Below are positions 41,510 through 56,818 of a stretch of 64,000 nt of DNA, one piece after another. The position numbers and the translations under genes were made by a program. A model generated the notes under the pieces. The model saw only the letters and a list, made by a program, of their open reading frames with translations, ran no database searches and was not told the DNA's origin. The DNA lies in NCBI RefSeq assembly GCF_036032445.1, contig NZ_CP107932.1, forward strand, positions 5,272,501-5,336,500, read 5' to 3'. The DNA is from Nocardia sp. NBC_00416. Its GTDB lineage: Bacteria > Actinomycetota > Actinomycetes > Mycobacteriales > Mycobacteriaceae. Position 1 is the stretch's first letter. Each line of letters begins with the position of its first letter.

Positions 41510-42805
41510 TCACAGCGCGCCGGACTGTTTGAGCTCGAGGTATTCGTCGGCCAGCGCCGCCGGTAGATCCGCCGCGGCCGCGGCGACCACCCCGATTCCC
41601 CGCCGGCGCAGCGATTCCTGCAGCACCGCTTGCTCGGCGATCCGGGATTCGGCGGCCGCCGCCCGGTACAGCGCGTCCAGATCGCCGCGGTCGGCGGCCG
41701 CGGCGGCGATATCCGGATCGGTGACCGACACGATGAGCACCCGGTGGCGTTCGGACAGAACGGGCAGCACCGGCAGCAGGTTCTCGGTCACCGTCGCGCC
41801 GTCCAGACTGGTGAACCAGACGATGAGGCTGCGCCGACGAGCCCGCTGGATCGCGGCGCGCACCGATCCGTCCGCGTCGGTATCGACCAGGGCCGGAGCG
41901 ACCCCTGCCAGGGCGTGCATCAACTTCGGCTGCAGTCCGCGGCCGACGCTGGTGCGCACCTCGGCGCGTGCCACGCGGTCGTAAGCGAGCAGGCCGACCA
42001 TATCCCCGCCGGCCGCGGCCAGGCTGCCCAGCAGCAACGCGGCCTCGATGGCCGACTCGAGCCGGGTGCCCTCGCCGACGCGGGCGGCGCTACCGCGTCC
42101 GGTGTCGAGAAGCATCAGCAGTTGCCGGTTGCGTTCCGGCCGCCAGGTGCGGACCAGGACATCGGTGGCCCGGGCGGTGGCTCGCCAGTCGATCGTGCGG
42201 ACATCGTCGCCGGGTACGTATTCGCGGAACGAGTCGAACTCGGTGCCCTGGCCGCGCAGATCGGCCGGACTGCGGCCTTCCAGATGCCGCAGCCGTTTCA
42301 CCTTGGCGGCGAGCAATCGCTCGCTGCGGAACGGAGGAAGCGCCCGCACCCGCGCCGGGACCGTGCGGTGGAACTGGTGTCCGGCCAGACCCAGCGGCCC
42401 GAATACGCGCAGCGTCACCGGACCGGCGGTGCGGTCACCGCGGTACGCGGGTGCGAGCGTGGTGCGCAGCCGTGTACGGCCGGTCGGGGGGAGCGTGATC
42501 CGGTGTTCGCGGTCGGTGGCGCGCGCACTGTCGGGCCAGTCGTCCCAGAGCACACCCCGCAAGACGCGGGGCCCGGTGTTGGTGACGGTGAGTTCGATCT
42601 CGGCGCGGGCGCCGAGCCGCAGCACCGATAACTCCGGACGCTGCAGCGTCACCTCGTCGCCACGCGCGGCCAGGAGCCGGTCGGTCGCCGCCAGCGCGAG
42701 AATCAGCGCGCTGGCCAGCAGGACCCCGATCCAGGACGGGACCAGCAGCATGACCGCGAACGCCGCCGCGGCCGCGACGGCGACCAGCCGGCCGGTGACG
42801 ACCAC
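41510..42805 (-). CDS. DUF58 domain protein
   Basis: 431 residues from GTG 42805. Two N-terminal membrane helices (about 5-40) are followed by a beta-rich region and the DUF58 domain, recognised by GQGTEFDSFREYVPGDDVRTIDWRATAR in parts, with a von Willebrand A-like fold (LLMLLDTGRGS). DUF58 proteins work with MoxR ATPases. Start is four bases after the moxR stop. Homologue of Rv3693. Confidence 0.95.
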   Translation of the reverse strand: MVVTGRLVAVAAAAAFAVMLLVPSWIGVLLASALILALAATDRLLAARGDEVTLQRPELSVLRLGARAEIELTVTNTGPRVLRGVLWDDWPDSARATDREHRITLPPTGRTRLRTTLAPAYRGDRTAGPVTLRVFGPLGLAGHQFHRTVPARVRALPPFRSERLLAAKVKRLRHLEGRSPADLRGQGTEFDSFREYVPGDDVRTIDWRATARATDVLVRTWRPERNRQLLMLLDTGRGSAARVGEGTRLESAIEAALLLGSLAAAGGDMVGLLAYDRVARAEVRTSVGRGLQPKLMHALAGVAPALVDTDADGSVRAAIQRARRRSLIVWFTSLDGATVTENLLPVLPVLSERHRVLIVSVTDPDIAAAAADRGDLDALYRAAAAESRIAEQAVLQESLRRRGIGVVAAAAADLPAALADEYLELKQSGAL

Positions 42806-42809
42806 GGCC

Positions 42810-43807
<998 letters not shown>

Positions 43808-43811
<4 letters not shown>

Positions 43812-44851
43812 CCGACCTCCGCTTCGATCCATTCGAGTTGCGCGGCTACGAGTGCCAGGGTCGATGCGTCCGGCACCGGCCCGTAGAGCGCCGCGCCGAT
43901 AGTCCCCGGGTCGGCGCCGAGGCGGACGGCGACCGCCGCCGTGAGTGCCTCGGGGGAGGATCCGGCGGCGACACCGAGGATCCGGCGCAGTCTGCGCAGC
44001 GTCGCGGTGCGCAACACACCCGCGATATGCGCGTGGTCGCCGGAGCGGCGGTAGAGACCCGCCTGACCGGCCAGTAGTTCATTTGCCGCGACCTCCACCG
44101 GGCGGGGCTCCCCGACCAACGCGCCGCGGCGGCGTGCCCGCCACCACACCAGCAGGGCTGCGGCGACGAGGAACTGCATGCCGCCGAAGGCCAGCCAGCC
44201 CGGTGTCCGGTCGAAGAACGAATCCTCACCGGTGGGCCGTGGCAGGTCGGGGTCGTAACCGCCGTCCCGCGGCGGATCGATCGGCGGTGGATCCGTGGGC
44301 GGTACGTCCGGCGGGTGCGGCGCACTGGGGCCGGTGCAGCCCTGTAACACCGCATACAGCATGAGCAGGACGACGGCGAGTGCGGCCAGGCCTGCCCAGA
44401 AGCGGGGATCGCGGAATACCGGAGGCCACTGCCACGTGGTTCGCCGCGCCCGGGACTTTCGTGGCTCGCTGTCGATATCGATGGGCTCGGCGGTCGGCGG
44501 CGGGGCCGCCGCGGAGAACCGGTCGGCCTCGGTCAGTCGACGGTATTCGTCCGCGTCGGCGCGGCGACCGCCGTACACGACTTCATCGAAAGCCCGGGCG
44601 GCGGCCGGAAGCTCGCCGGAGAGCTCGGTCGGCAGGCTCGCCGCCGCTTCGTGCGATGTCTCCCGCGCGGTGCGCGATCGGCGCACCGCGAGCGTTCCGC
44701 GCTGTTCCAGACCGCGCAATACCGCCCGGAAACGTTCGCGCAGCGCGGTATCGAAATCTCCGTGCGCGGCGGCGTGTTCGGCGGCAGCACCGTGCGACGC
44801 GGCGGCGTCGAGCCGGGGTGGATCGGGAACGGTCCGGTTCGGCTCGGTCAC
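43808..44851 (-). CDS. DUF4129-DUF4350 fused membrane protein, shortened
   Basis: 347 residues from GTG 44851. Residues about 15-120 look like the C-terminal DUF4129 domain (FDTALRERFRAVLRGLEQRG, then AFDEVVYGGRRADADEYRRL). A membrane helix near 165-185 begins what looks like a DUF4350 protein. Its extracytoplasmic domain of about 200 residues is replaced by a short Pro-rich linker; a second helix and the DUF4350 C-terminal part (ELLAGQAGLYRRSGDHAHIAGVL) follow. In relatives these are two genes (Rv3690, Rv3691). The DUF4129 N-terminal helices are also missing. Confidence 0.8.
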
Positions 44852-45687
44852 CGGCCGCCTCCGGGCGGGGCGGGAATCCGGATATCGAGACCCTCGCGTC
44901 GGCAGCGGAGGTCGAGATAGCCGACCACGCGGGCGCTGGATTCCACGATCTCGGCGAAGGATACGAGCAGGAGCGCGGTAGTGGTGAGCAGGATCAGGAA
45001 TGCCCATCGGTGCGTGCCGGAGAAATCACTCAGGAACAGCATGAGCCCCAGTACCGGGACGGCCAGCAGTGCGAAGAGCAGGCGTTGGCAGATCCAGAGT
45101 CCGGCGCGCTGGGTGCGCAGGTTTCCGACCAGCGAACCGGACCGCGCGAGTGCCGCCCGGGCCGTGATCCCCTCCGCGAACAGTACGGGGGCAGCCGCCA
45201 GATGCCGGGCTCGCAGCCACGCCAACCAGAGGAGGCAGCAAGGATAAGCGAGCAGAAACCAGATCAGGCCGCCCACGAAGCTCGACCAGAAGAACACACC
45301 GCTGAGGCCGAGCACCGCGACCCCGATCGCGGTGAACGACAACTGGCTCAGCAGCAAGGGGCCCCACCGCGAACCGGTCCGCCGCAGACTCTCCCGCAAG
45401 GCGATCGGCATCCGGCCGGCGCGGGCGAGACCGGTGGTCACCGTGATTCCGCGCAGCGTGAGGCGGATGACCCACGCGCAACCGAGGGTCGCGAAAAGCG
45501 CCCCGAGGGCGGTGCCTTCGTCGGATCCGCCGGTCAGGTGGGAGATGAGCCCGATGACGGCCGCCACTACCAGCTCACCGGCCGCCAGCAGGAGTGCCGC
45601 ACCTCCGGCCAGTATCCCGATATCGGGTTGTAGCAGGGCGAACGGCGCGTCGACCAGTTCCCGGAAACTCAGCGGGCGGATCGGCAC
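44848..45687 (-). CDS. Polytopic membrane protein of the MoxR cluster
   Basis: 279 residues from GTG 45687 (opening VPIRPLSFRELVDAPFALLQ); a further in-frame GTG lies near 45760, so the start is uncertain. About six membrane helices. The fold resembles membrane proteins with a glycerophosphodiester-phosphodiesterase-type membrane domain, as in the Rv3689 neighbourhood. It overlaps the next gene by GTGA, so it is the first gene of the DUF4129/MoxR/DUF58 operon. Function is unknown. Confidence 0.8.
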   Translation of the reverse strand: MPIRPLSFRELVDAPFALLQPDIGILAGGAALLLAAGELVVAAVIGLISHLTGGSDEGTALGALFATLGCAWVIRLTLRGITVTTGLARAGRMPIALRESLRRTGSRWGPLLLSQLSFTAIGVAVLGLSGVFFWSSFVGGLIWFLLAYPCCLLWLAWLRARHLAAAPVLFAEGITARAALARSGSLVGNLRTQRAGLWICQRLLFALLAVPVLGLMLFLSDFSGTHRWAFLILLTTTALLLVSFAEIVESSARVVGYLDLRCRREGLDIRIPAPPGGGR

Positions 45688-46016
45688 CGTCGCTAGCTGG
45701 GCTCGGTCTTCCGGATGTACTCCCGCCCCGACGGAGCCGGCCGGATCAGCGGCAGGCTGCACGCGGCCGAGTCTAACGGGTGTACGGGGTCCGAGCCCGC
45801 GGATGACGGGCGAACTCGGCGCCGCGTGACGGCGCGATGGATGGGTGGTCACACCTGTGCGGAGCGGCATCGCGCGCGGTGCGGCAACGGCGAGGTCCGC
45901 GGGCTCAGGGTCCCGGCGGCACGCGCACTGGCTCCCTCGCTACTCGGACAGTCCGGTACTACGTGTCGCGGTTCGCCGTATTCGGCGGGCCCGTAGGGAC
46001 CCGGCAGCGTGCGCGA
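45688..46016. other. Spacer between MoxR cluster and DUF4407 gene
   Basis: About 330 bases; no gene supported. It should contain the promoter of the minus-strand MoxR operon and the end of the DUF4407 transcript. No clear terminator was found. Confidence 0.4.
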
Positions 46017-47666
46017 TCACCGGCCCGGTGGCAGTGCGCGGGGGGTATCCGGCGCGGCGCCCGCGGGCAGCCCGGCCGGAGTCCCCGGCTCCAGGTGCGT
46101 CGTCGCCGAGACGATCGCCTCGGCGTCCAGGGTGAGGTCGGCGTCGGCGTCGCGCCGGGAGCGAGTGGAGTGGCCACGGGCGGGCTGCCGACTGTCGACC
46201 TGGCTGTCCACCGTGACTTTCCGGGCCCGGCGCAGGGTGAAGGTGATCTCTTCGGCCTCGGTGAGCACATGGCGAGCGGTGCGCAGCGGCTGGCTCGCGG
46301 TATCTATGGCGGAGTCGATGGCCGAACTCACGAAGGCCGGAACGAGCGGGCGGATCCAGCGGGCCGCGGTGTCGGTGAACGGCAGGCTTCCGATGATCGG
46401 AAGTTCCAGACCCGCCGGCGGCCGCACCGCGGGCTCCTTCCCGAGTGGCACCGGAAGATCGGGGTGGGCGGCATCCGGCTCGGTTCCCGGCAGCAGCGCA
46501 CTGTCACGGCCGGGCGGCAGCGCGGCGGGTTCGGGTGCGCGCTCGGTGACCCCGATCTCCAGTCCGCCCAGTGCGGCGATCACTCTGGTGCGCTGCCGCT
46601 CCCTGTCGATGGTGGTGTCGGCTTCGGCCACCAGCAGGGCCGCGGTGAGCTGCTGCTCGGCCTTGACGGCCGCGGTGTCGGCCCGGATCCGGGCTTCCTT
46701 CTCGGCGATCGCCACCTCGGCGGCGCGGTCGGCGCGATCGCGTACGGCCGCGGCTGCCCGTCGCCGCTCCTGTGCGGTTTCACCCCGCCACCAGCGCAGG
46801 ATGAGTGCGAGCGACGCCACCAGTGCGAATACCAGCCAGGTGAGCAAGCGGAGCGCCAGGGCCCCGATCTGGTCGGTTGTGTACTCGTGCGCGGCGGACC
46901 ACCGCGCACCGAACCCGCGGTCACCGCCGGCGACGCCGGCCTGTGCAGTGTGGAGTGCCTGGCGGGCGTCGGTCACCCGCTGGTCCGCCGGCGCCACTCG
47001 ATTCTGCGCGGTGGTCAGTGCGGTTCGGGCATCGTCGAGCAGTTCGTTCGCGGTCTGTGCCTCCGGGCCGCGCCCCGGGACCCCGGTGATCTTGGTCTGG
47101 GGGCACTCCGGGCTCGGATTGAACTCGCAGCGGGCCACGACCAGAGCGCTGTCGATATCCGCGGACGCCGTCGCGATGCTCTGATCGAGTGCGCTGCGAT
47201 CGGCGACGGCACGGTCCAGTTCGTCCTGCGCGGTGCGCGCGGCCGGGGCCGTTGCGGCGGTGGCGGCCGCGCGATCGTCGAGGATCCGGTCCACCGTGCC
47301 GCCGAACAGCACGGTGACGGCCATCTCGGCCAGCACCACACCGGCCAATACCGCCGTGCCGATCCGGGCCGCGACCGCCGGGACGTCGATGGTCCCGGCG
47401 GGCCGATCGGGCCGGCCTGTCGGTTCGGCCCCGGCCAGTGCCCGGCCGAGCAGGCCGGCGAGAACCCCGGCGACCAGCGCCGTCGTCGCGACCGCGGCCA
47501 CCGGCCAGTCCCCGGAGCCCAGGGCGACGCCGGTGATCCCGGTCGCGACGAGGGCGAACAGCGCCACTCCTGCGCCGGTGACGGCGTAGCCGGTGCGCTC
47601 GTATCCGTCGGCGGTCTCGGCGGGCTGTCCACCGCCGAGCCAGATGAATATGCCGGTGACGCTCAT
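46017..47666 (-). CDS. DUF4407 domain membrane protein
   Basis: 549 residues from ATG 47666 (MSVTGIFIWLGGG), with AGAGGA 10 bases upstream; another ATG at 47693 has no such site. Four membrane helices: about 28-50, 55-75, 100-122 and 272-292. Between the third and fourth is an extracytoplasmic loop of about 150 residues with two Cys (ARCEFNPSPECPQ). A long charged helical segment of cytoplasmic type follows (about 300-360), then a disordered tail. DUF4407 has no known activity. It stands alone, upstream of the gltB leader and divergent from it. Confidence 0.88.
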   Translation of the reverse strand: MSVTGIFIWLGGGQPAETADGYERTGYAVTGAGVALFALVATGITGVALGSGDWPVAAVATTALVAGVLAGLLGRALAGAEPTGRPDRPAGTIDVPAVAARIGTAVLAGVVLAEMAVTVLFGGTVDRILDDRAAATAATAPAARTAQDELDRAVADRSALDQSIATASADIDSALVVARCEFNPSPECPQTKITGVPGRGPEAQTANELLDDARTALTTAQNRVAPADQRVTDARQALHTAQAGVAGGDRGFGARWSAAHEYTTDQIGALALRLLTWLVFALVASLALILRWWRGETAQERRRAAAAVRDRADRAAEVAIAEKEARIRADTAAVKAEQQLTAALLVAEADTTIDRERQRTRVIAALGGLEIGVTERAPEPAALPPGRDSALLPGTEPDAAHPDLPVPLGKEPAVRPPAGLELPIIGSLPFTDTAARWIRPLVPAFVSSAIDSAIDTASQPLRTARHVLTEAEEITFTLRRARKVTVDSQVDSRQPARGHSTRSRRDADADLTLDAEAIVSATTHLEPGTPAGLPAGAAPDTPRALPPGR

Positions 47667-48608
47667 GGGGCCCATATCCTCTGCAGCTGTCATCGATTCG
47701 TTGTCTCAGCGTGACAGGCGGCACGCCTGTCCATCGACCCTTGGCGAACGGGTGTGGGGATCTTCACAGGGGTGCCGTGGAGCATCTCGTGTCCGGTCCC
47801 GGTGTCCCCCTGTGAGGTCCCGGCGCAGAGGGTCGAAACCGGTGCTGCCGCAACGCGACCGACTCGCGAACCGTGCCGGAAATGTGTCGTGGACCACTCG
47901 GAAACAGGTTTGCTGATCATGTGCTGGAGGGCAGAATTGCAAAAACAGTCCGGACGGTCGGATCATGTTTCGTGCTTGTCACGCCGCTGTCACGAACATC
48001 TCATCGACCCGTGCAACAGTTAGCCGCAGCCTGATGGGTTTGCCCATCGCCGCCGCCGGGAATTCATCTTCGATGCAGGTGAGCGTGGGTTCTCGGGATG
48101 TGGCTCGACATCCGCGAAAGGCTGGATCCGCCGGATCGCCGCTGTTCGGAGGGCCGGTACGGGATCGATTCACCCCCGAATGCTGCTTTACACTAGAAAA
48201 CGCGCATATGTGGAGGAACGAATGAAGAAGCCCAGCTAGATCCGATTATTAGGGCAACCTTGGTTGGTTGGGTCCCGGACCTGGCTTATCGTTTGCTCTT
48301 ACGCCGCACATACCCATGTCCGGCCGGAGGCAGGTTCGGGCGACCACCGATCAGGCCAGCCTAGCGGGCGAAATCCCGCCTCGAAGTTCCGAGCGCGTAA
48401 GCGTTTCGTTACCGACGGGTACCTGCGCACAGCGACAGGTGGAAAAACTTCAGACGTGACTGCACGCCGAACACCATCAGCGCGGCTGGTGTCGGCCAAC
48501 GTACGGACGCAGTTCTCGATCAGGGAGCGTTCGACAGTACCGGCGTTCGACAGGGCGTTCTCGCAAAGGCCGCACCACGTCGAGGTCGACTTTTTCGAAG
48601 GCAGAGGC
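47667..48608. other. Long gltB upstream region
   Basis: 940 bases without a full gene. It holds a five-codon ORF with a strong ribosome site at 48222 (separate entry). The direct repeat GTCAC-N6-GTCAC-type words around 47977-47995 may be a response-regulator site. From about 48240 to 48608 the region would be a long 5' leader. The open frame that continues from gltB back to 48264 looks accidental. Confidence 0.45.
48222..48239 (+). CDS. Five-codon leader ORF MKKPS
   Basis: ATG-AAG-AAG-CCC-AGC-TAG, preceded by TGGAGGAACGA, with GGAGG at 48212-48216 and ideal 5-base spacing. TACACT (48189-48194) could be the -10, giving a start near 48200. The peptide is too short to have a function of its own; such mini-ORFs act as leaders or come from gene decay. 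370 bases before gltB. Confidence 0.4.
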   Translation: MKKPS

Positions 48609-53261
<4,653 letters not shown>

Positions 53262-53317
53262 TGAGAGAGCTTTAAAGATGACGTCGACGAGGCGCTGTGA
53301 TTATTCGGGGGCCGCTC

Positions 53318-54787
53318 GTGGGTGACACCCAAGGATTCATGAAGCACACGTCCCGGGAGCTGCCCGAACGCCGTCCGGTGCCGCTGCGGCTGATGGACTG
53401 GAAAGAGGTCTACCAGGAGGGTTTCCCGCACGAGACCCTGCAGAAGCAGGCCAGCCGATGTATGGACTGCGGTATCCCGTTCTGCCACAACGGCTGCCCG
53501 CTGGGGAACCTGATCCCCGAGTGGAACGACCTGGTCTACAAGGACCGGTGGCGCGAAGGCATCGACCGGCTGCATGCGACCAACAACTTCCCGGAGTTCA
53601 CCGGGCGGCTGTGCCCGGCGCCGTGTGAGGCGTCATGCGTGCTCGGGATCAACCAGGACCCGGTGACCATCAAGCAGGTCGAGGTCGAACTGATCGAGAA
53701 CGCCTTCGACGAGGGCTGGGTCGCCCCGGTCTATCCGACCCGTCTCACGGGCAAGAAGGTCGCCGTCGTCGGTTCCGGGCCCGCGGGTCTGGCGGCCGCG
53801 CAGCAGCTCACCCGGGCCGGTCACACCGTGACCGTGTTCGAACGGGCCGACCGGATCGGCGGCCTGATGCGTTACGGCATCCCGGAATTCAAGATGGAGA
53901 AGCGCTTCATCGATCGGCGCCTGGCGCAGATGGAGGCCGAGGGCACCGTCTTCAAAGCCGGGGTCAATGTCGGTGTCGACATCACCGCCGACGAACTGCG
54001 GGAGCGGTTCGACGCCGTGGTCCTCGCCGGTGGCGCCACCCAGGCCCGTGATCTGCCGATCCCGGGCCGGGAGCTGGACGGCATCCACCAGGCGATGGAG
54101 TTCCTGCCCTGGGCCAACCGGGTGCAGCACGGTGATCCGGTGGCCGACGACAACGGTCTGCCCCCGATCCACGCGCACGGCAAGAAGGTCGTCATCATCG
54201 GCGGTGGCGATACCGGCGCCGACTGCCTCGGCACCTCGCACCGTCAGGGCGCGGCCAGTGTGCACCAGTTCGAGATCATGCCGCGTCCGCCGGAGGAGCG
54301 CGCCGGGTCCACCCCGTGGCCGACCTATCCGCTGATGTACCGAGTCTCCTCGGCGCACGAAGAAGGCGGCGAACGTGTGTTCTCGGTGAACACCCAGCGC
54401 TTCGTCGGCGCCGACGGCAAGGTGACCGGCCTGGATGCGCACGAGGTCACCATGGTCAACGGTCGATTCGAAAAGGTCGAGGGCACCGAGTTCACCCTCG
54501 AGGCCGATCTGGTACTGCTCGCCATGGGCTTCGTCGGACCGGACAAGCCGGGACTGCTCAGCGATCTCGGTGTCGGCTACGACCAGCGCGGCAATGTCCA
54601 GCGGGACAAGAACTGGGCCACCAATATCCCCGGCGTGTTCGTCGCCGGCGATATGGGTCGGGGTCAGTCGCTGATCGTCTGGGCGATCGCCGAGGGTCGT
54701 GCCGCGGCTTCCGCGGTCGATCAGTATTTGGAGGGCGAGACCGCGCTTCCCGCGCCGATCCCCCCGACCGCTGTAGCCCAGCGCTGA
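53318..54787 (+). CDS. gltD: Glutamate synthase small subunit (GOGAT beta)
   Basis: 489 residues from GTG 53318 (VGDTQGFMKHT), the family's usual start. The N-terminal part binds two 4Fe-4S clusters through CMDCGIPFCHNGCPLGN and CPAPCEASCVLG. FAD binds at VGSGPAGLAAA and NADPH at IGGGDTGADCLG; the closing FVAGDMGRGQSLIVWAI contacts FAD. It oxidises NADPH and feeds electrons to GltB. The ribosome site is CGGGGG. It follows gltB as one operon, ending at a strong hairpin. Confidence 0.98.
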   Translation: MGDTQGFMKHTSRELPERRPVPLRLMDWKEVYQEGFPHETLQKQASRCMDCGIPFCHNGCPLGNLIPEWNDLVYKDRWREGIDRLHATNNFPEFTGRLCPAPCEASCVLGINQDPVTIKQVEVELIENAFDEGWVAPVYPTRLTGKKVAVVGSGPAGLAAAQQLTRAGHTVTVFERADRIGGLMRYGIPEFKMEKRFIDRRLAQMEAEGTVFKAGVNVGVDITADELRERFDAVVLAGGATQARDLPIPGRELDGIHQAMEFLPWANRVQHGDPVADDNGLPPIHAHGKKVVIIGGGDTGADCLGTSHRQGAASVHQFEIMPRPPEERAGSTPWPTYPLMYRVSSAHEEGGERVFSVNTQRFVGADGKVTGLDAHEVTMVNGRFEKVEGTEFTLEADLVLLAMGFVGPDKPGLLSDLGVGYDQRGNVQRDKNWATNIPGVFVAGDMGRGQSLIVWAIAEGRAAASAVDQYLEGETALPAPIPPTAVAQR

Positions 54788-55132
54788 TCGTAGGAGTCCG
54801 GCCCTGAACAACTGAACACGCTACGGCGCGGTGTCCCCGGTGCTTCCGGGGGCAACGCGCCGTTGTGCTGCCCGAAGGGCGGGCGGTACTCGACGATTCG
54901 CCCGCCGCACCGTCTGCGGTGGTCAGAGCGGGCTCGGCTGGCGGTGGCGCAACCGTCGCTCTATTGTTATCTCCGGTGTGTCTCGGTACGAGATCGTGAT
55001 CCGATCGTGTAATTGTGACGCGTGGTTGTTGTTCACCTGTTACACACATCGGCGTCATCGGCGGAGATCAGCATCTTGGCGATGGCTTAAACGGGAGCGT
55101 CCCCATCTGGGGCCAGGGTTGACTGGAGCAGA
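54788..55132. other. Spacer after gltBD, no gene seen
   Basis: 345 bases. The first part is the terminator hairpin at 54823-54863; the rest, up to the lipase start, is expected to hold its promoter. No ORF with support. Confidence 0.5.
54823..54863 (+). terminator. Terminator of the gltBD operon
   Basis: ACGGCGCG (54823-54830) pairs with CGCGCCGT (54856-54863), with a second inner stem CCCGG/CCGGG around TGCTT. Confidence 0.75.
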
Positions 55133-56032
55133 ATGCAGTTCAAGAGGGTTGCCGCGGCGTTGGGTGCCTGCGCGGCTGTCGCATCCGGGTTGGTTGTCGG
55201 AGGCTCGGCGGCTTCGGCTGCCCCCGGCTGCCCGAGTCTGTACGTAGTGGCCATTCCCGGAACCTGGGAAACCGGCCACGACAAGCGCCCGAGCCCGGGC
55301 ATGTTGGCCAGGGTGACCAGTGGGCTACCGTCCTCGGCCAAGGTCGATTACGTCACCTACGCGGCCACCGCTTTCCCATGGGAAGGCGATATCTACGCCG
55401 ACTCCAAGAACGAGGCCGTCTCCAACGCGCGCGGCATGATCTCGGATATGGCCCAGCGGTGCGGCGCGACCGATGTCGCGCTGGTCGGTTACAGCCAGGG
55501 CGCGGACGCCGCGGGCGACCTCGCCGCTGAAATCGGCACCGGTCTCGGTCCGATTCGGCCGGAGCGCATCTCGGGTGTCGGGCTGATCTCCGATCCGCGC
55601 CGGGCGCCCGAAGACATCCAGGTCGGCCCGCACGCGCCGGGAGCCGGCGCCGGTGGTGCCCGGGTCGGTGGATTCGGCTGGCTCAGCGACCGCACCCGCA
55701 CCGTGTGCATCCCCGACGACCTCTACTGCGCCACCGCTCAGGACGATTTCATCACTCGTTTCGCCGGCTTCCTCGCGCAGAGTTCCGACGCCAATCCCGC
55801 GAATATCTGGCGGTACCAGCTGGAGGTCGGGGCGATCGTCAGCGATCTGATGGCCACCGGCGGGCTGCCTACGCTGCAGGCGCAGCTTTCGGAGGGGGCG
55901 AACGAGAAGCGGGTCAAGGATCTCGAGTCGTTCTACAAGTCGGAGTCGCATATCTCCTACGGCAGCTACAACGTCGGCGGTGGACAGTCCGCGCTGTCGT
56001 GGATGCACAACTGGATCTCGAATATGGCCTGA
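55133..56032 (+). CDS. Secreted cutinase-like lipase/esterase
   Basis: 299 residues. A signal peptide (about 1-29, cut after ASA) is followed by an alpha/beta hydrolase of the cutinase type. Nucleophile Ser121 is in GYSQG, catalytic Asp195 in CIPDDLYC between two Cys that would form the usual disulfide, and His273 in SHISYG. It is expected outside the membrane, where it may cut wall or host lipids. ATG 55133 follows CTGGAG. Convergent with the phosphatase gene, stops adjacent. Confidence 0.92.
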   Translation: MQFKRVAAALGACAAVASGLVVGGSAASAAPGCPSLYVVAIPGTWETGHDKRPSPGMLARVTSGLPSSAKVDYVTYAATAFPWEGDIYADSKNEAVSNARGMISDMAQRCGATDVALVGYSQGADAAGDLAAEIGTGLGPIRPERISGVGLISDPRRAPEDIQVGPHAPGAGAGGARVGGFGWLSDRTRTVCIPDDLYCATAQDDFITRFAGFLAQSSDANPANIWRYQLEVGAIVSDLMATGGLPTLQAQLSEGANEKRVKDLESFYKSESHISYGSYNVGGGQSALSWMHNWISNMA

Positions 56033-56674
56033 TCAGCTGGAGATATTGCGCGGCAGCAATTCCCAGACGTGGCCGTTCTCGTTCACGGTCGCCGCGGTGC
56101 GGCGACCGGTACGGGAGAACAGGATCCGGGTGATCGAGCAGTAATCGATCGGGAAGGTCAGCGGCCGCGCCAGGCCGAGGATGTCCTGCAGAGTGACGTT
56201 GATGACCCCGCCGTGGGCGAAAACCACCACGGTGTCGGCGGCCGCGGTGGTGGAAGCGATCTCGGTGATCCCGTCGTGCACGCGCTGCCGGAAGGCGTCG
56301 GCATCGATCTGGGACGGCAGATGGCCGGACTTGATCCGGTCGTAGGTGTCGCGGAAGTCGATCTTGGCGTCCTCGATGGGGATATAGGACGGTAGCTCGC
56401 GGTCGTACTCGGCCAGATCGTCCATGATGTCCACACTCAGGCCCAGTTTCGCGGCGGTCGGCGCCGCGGTCTCGCGGGCCCGGCGTTGCGGACTGCTGAT
56501 CACCCGGACGATCCGGTGCTGCTCCAGCGCCGCCGGTACCCGTTCGGCCTGGTCCACGCCGATGGGCGCGAGCCCGGGGTCGGCCGCTTCCTGGGCATTG
56601 TCGACCCGGCGAGGCTGGCCATGGCGAACGAGTATCAATTGCACGGGTCCACTCTGCCGCATCGGGGCCTTCAT
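56033..56674 (-). CDS. Histidine phosphatase family protein
   Basis: 213 residues of the phosphoglycerate-mutase-like superfamily. The catalytic His18 is in LILVRHGQP, the second motif is SSPQRRARETA, and the second His is in VVFAHGGVIN. Its substrate (sugar phosphate, nucleotide or protein) cannot be set from sequence. Two ATGs, 56674 and 56662, are possible. Its neighbours do not suggest a pathway. Confidence 0.92.
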   Translation of the reverse strand: MKAPMRQSGPVQLILVRHGQPRRVDNAQEAADPGLAPIGVDQAERVPAALEQHRIVRVISSPQRRARETAAPTAAKLGLSVDIMDDLAEYDRELPSYIPIEDAKIDFRDTYDRIKSGHLPSQIDADAFRQRVHDGITEIASTTAAADTVVVFAHGGVINVTLQDILGLARPLTFPIDYCSITRILFSRTGRRTAATVNENGHVWELLPRNISS

Positions 56675-56818
56675 CTACCAGCCGAGGTCAGCGTGCTCGG
56701 TGACCGGCCGAGACAGGAGCCGGAGAAATCGTCCGGTGTCCGGAGGAAACGAAAGGCCCGGGTCGCCGAGATGACGGCGAGCCGGGCCGAGTGCCGGAGC
56801 GGTGTCCGGTCGAGGGGA

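Noticed and set aside
48187-48201. GlnR box upstream of gltB
   Set aside because: TTTAC and AAAAC are present but spaced five rather than six bases apart, and no second pair is seen.
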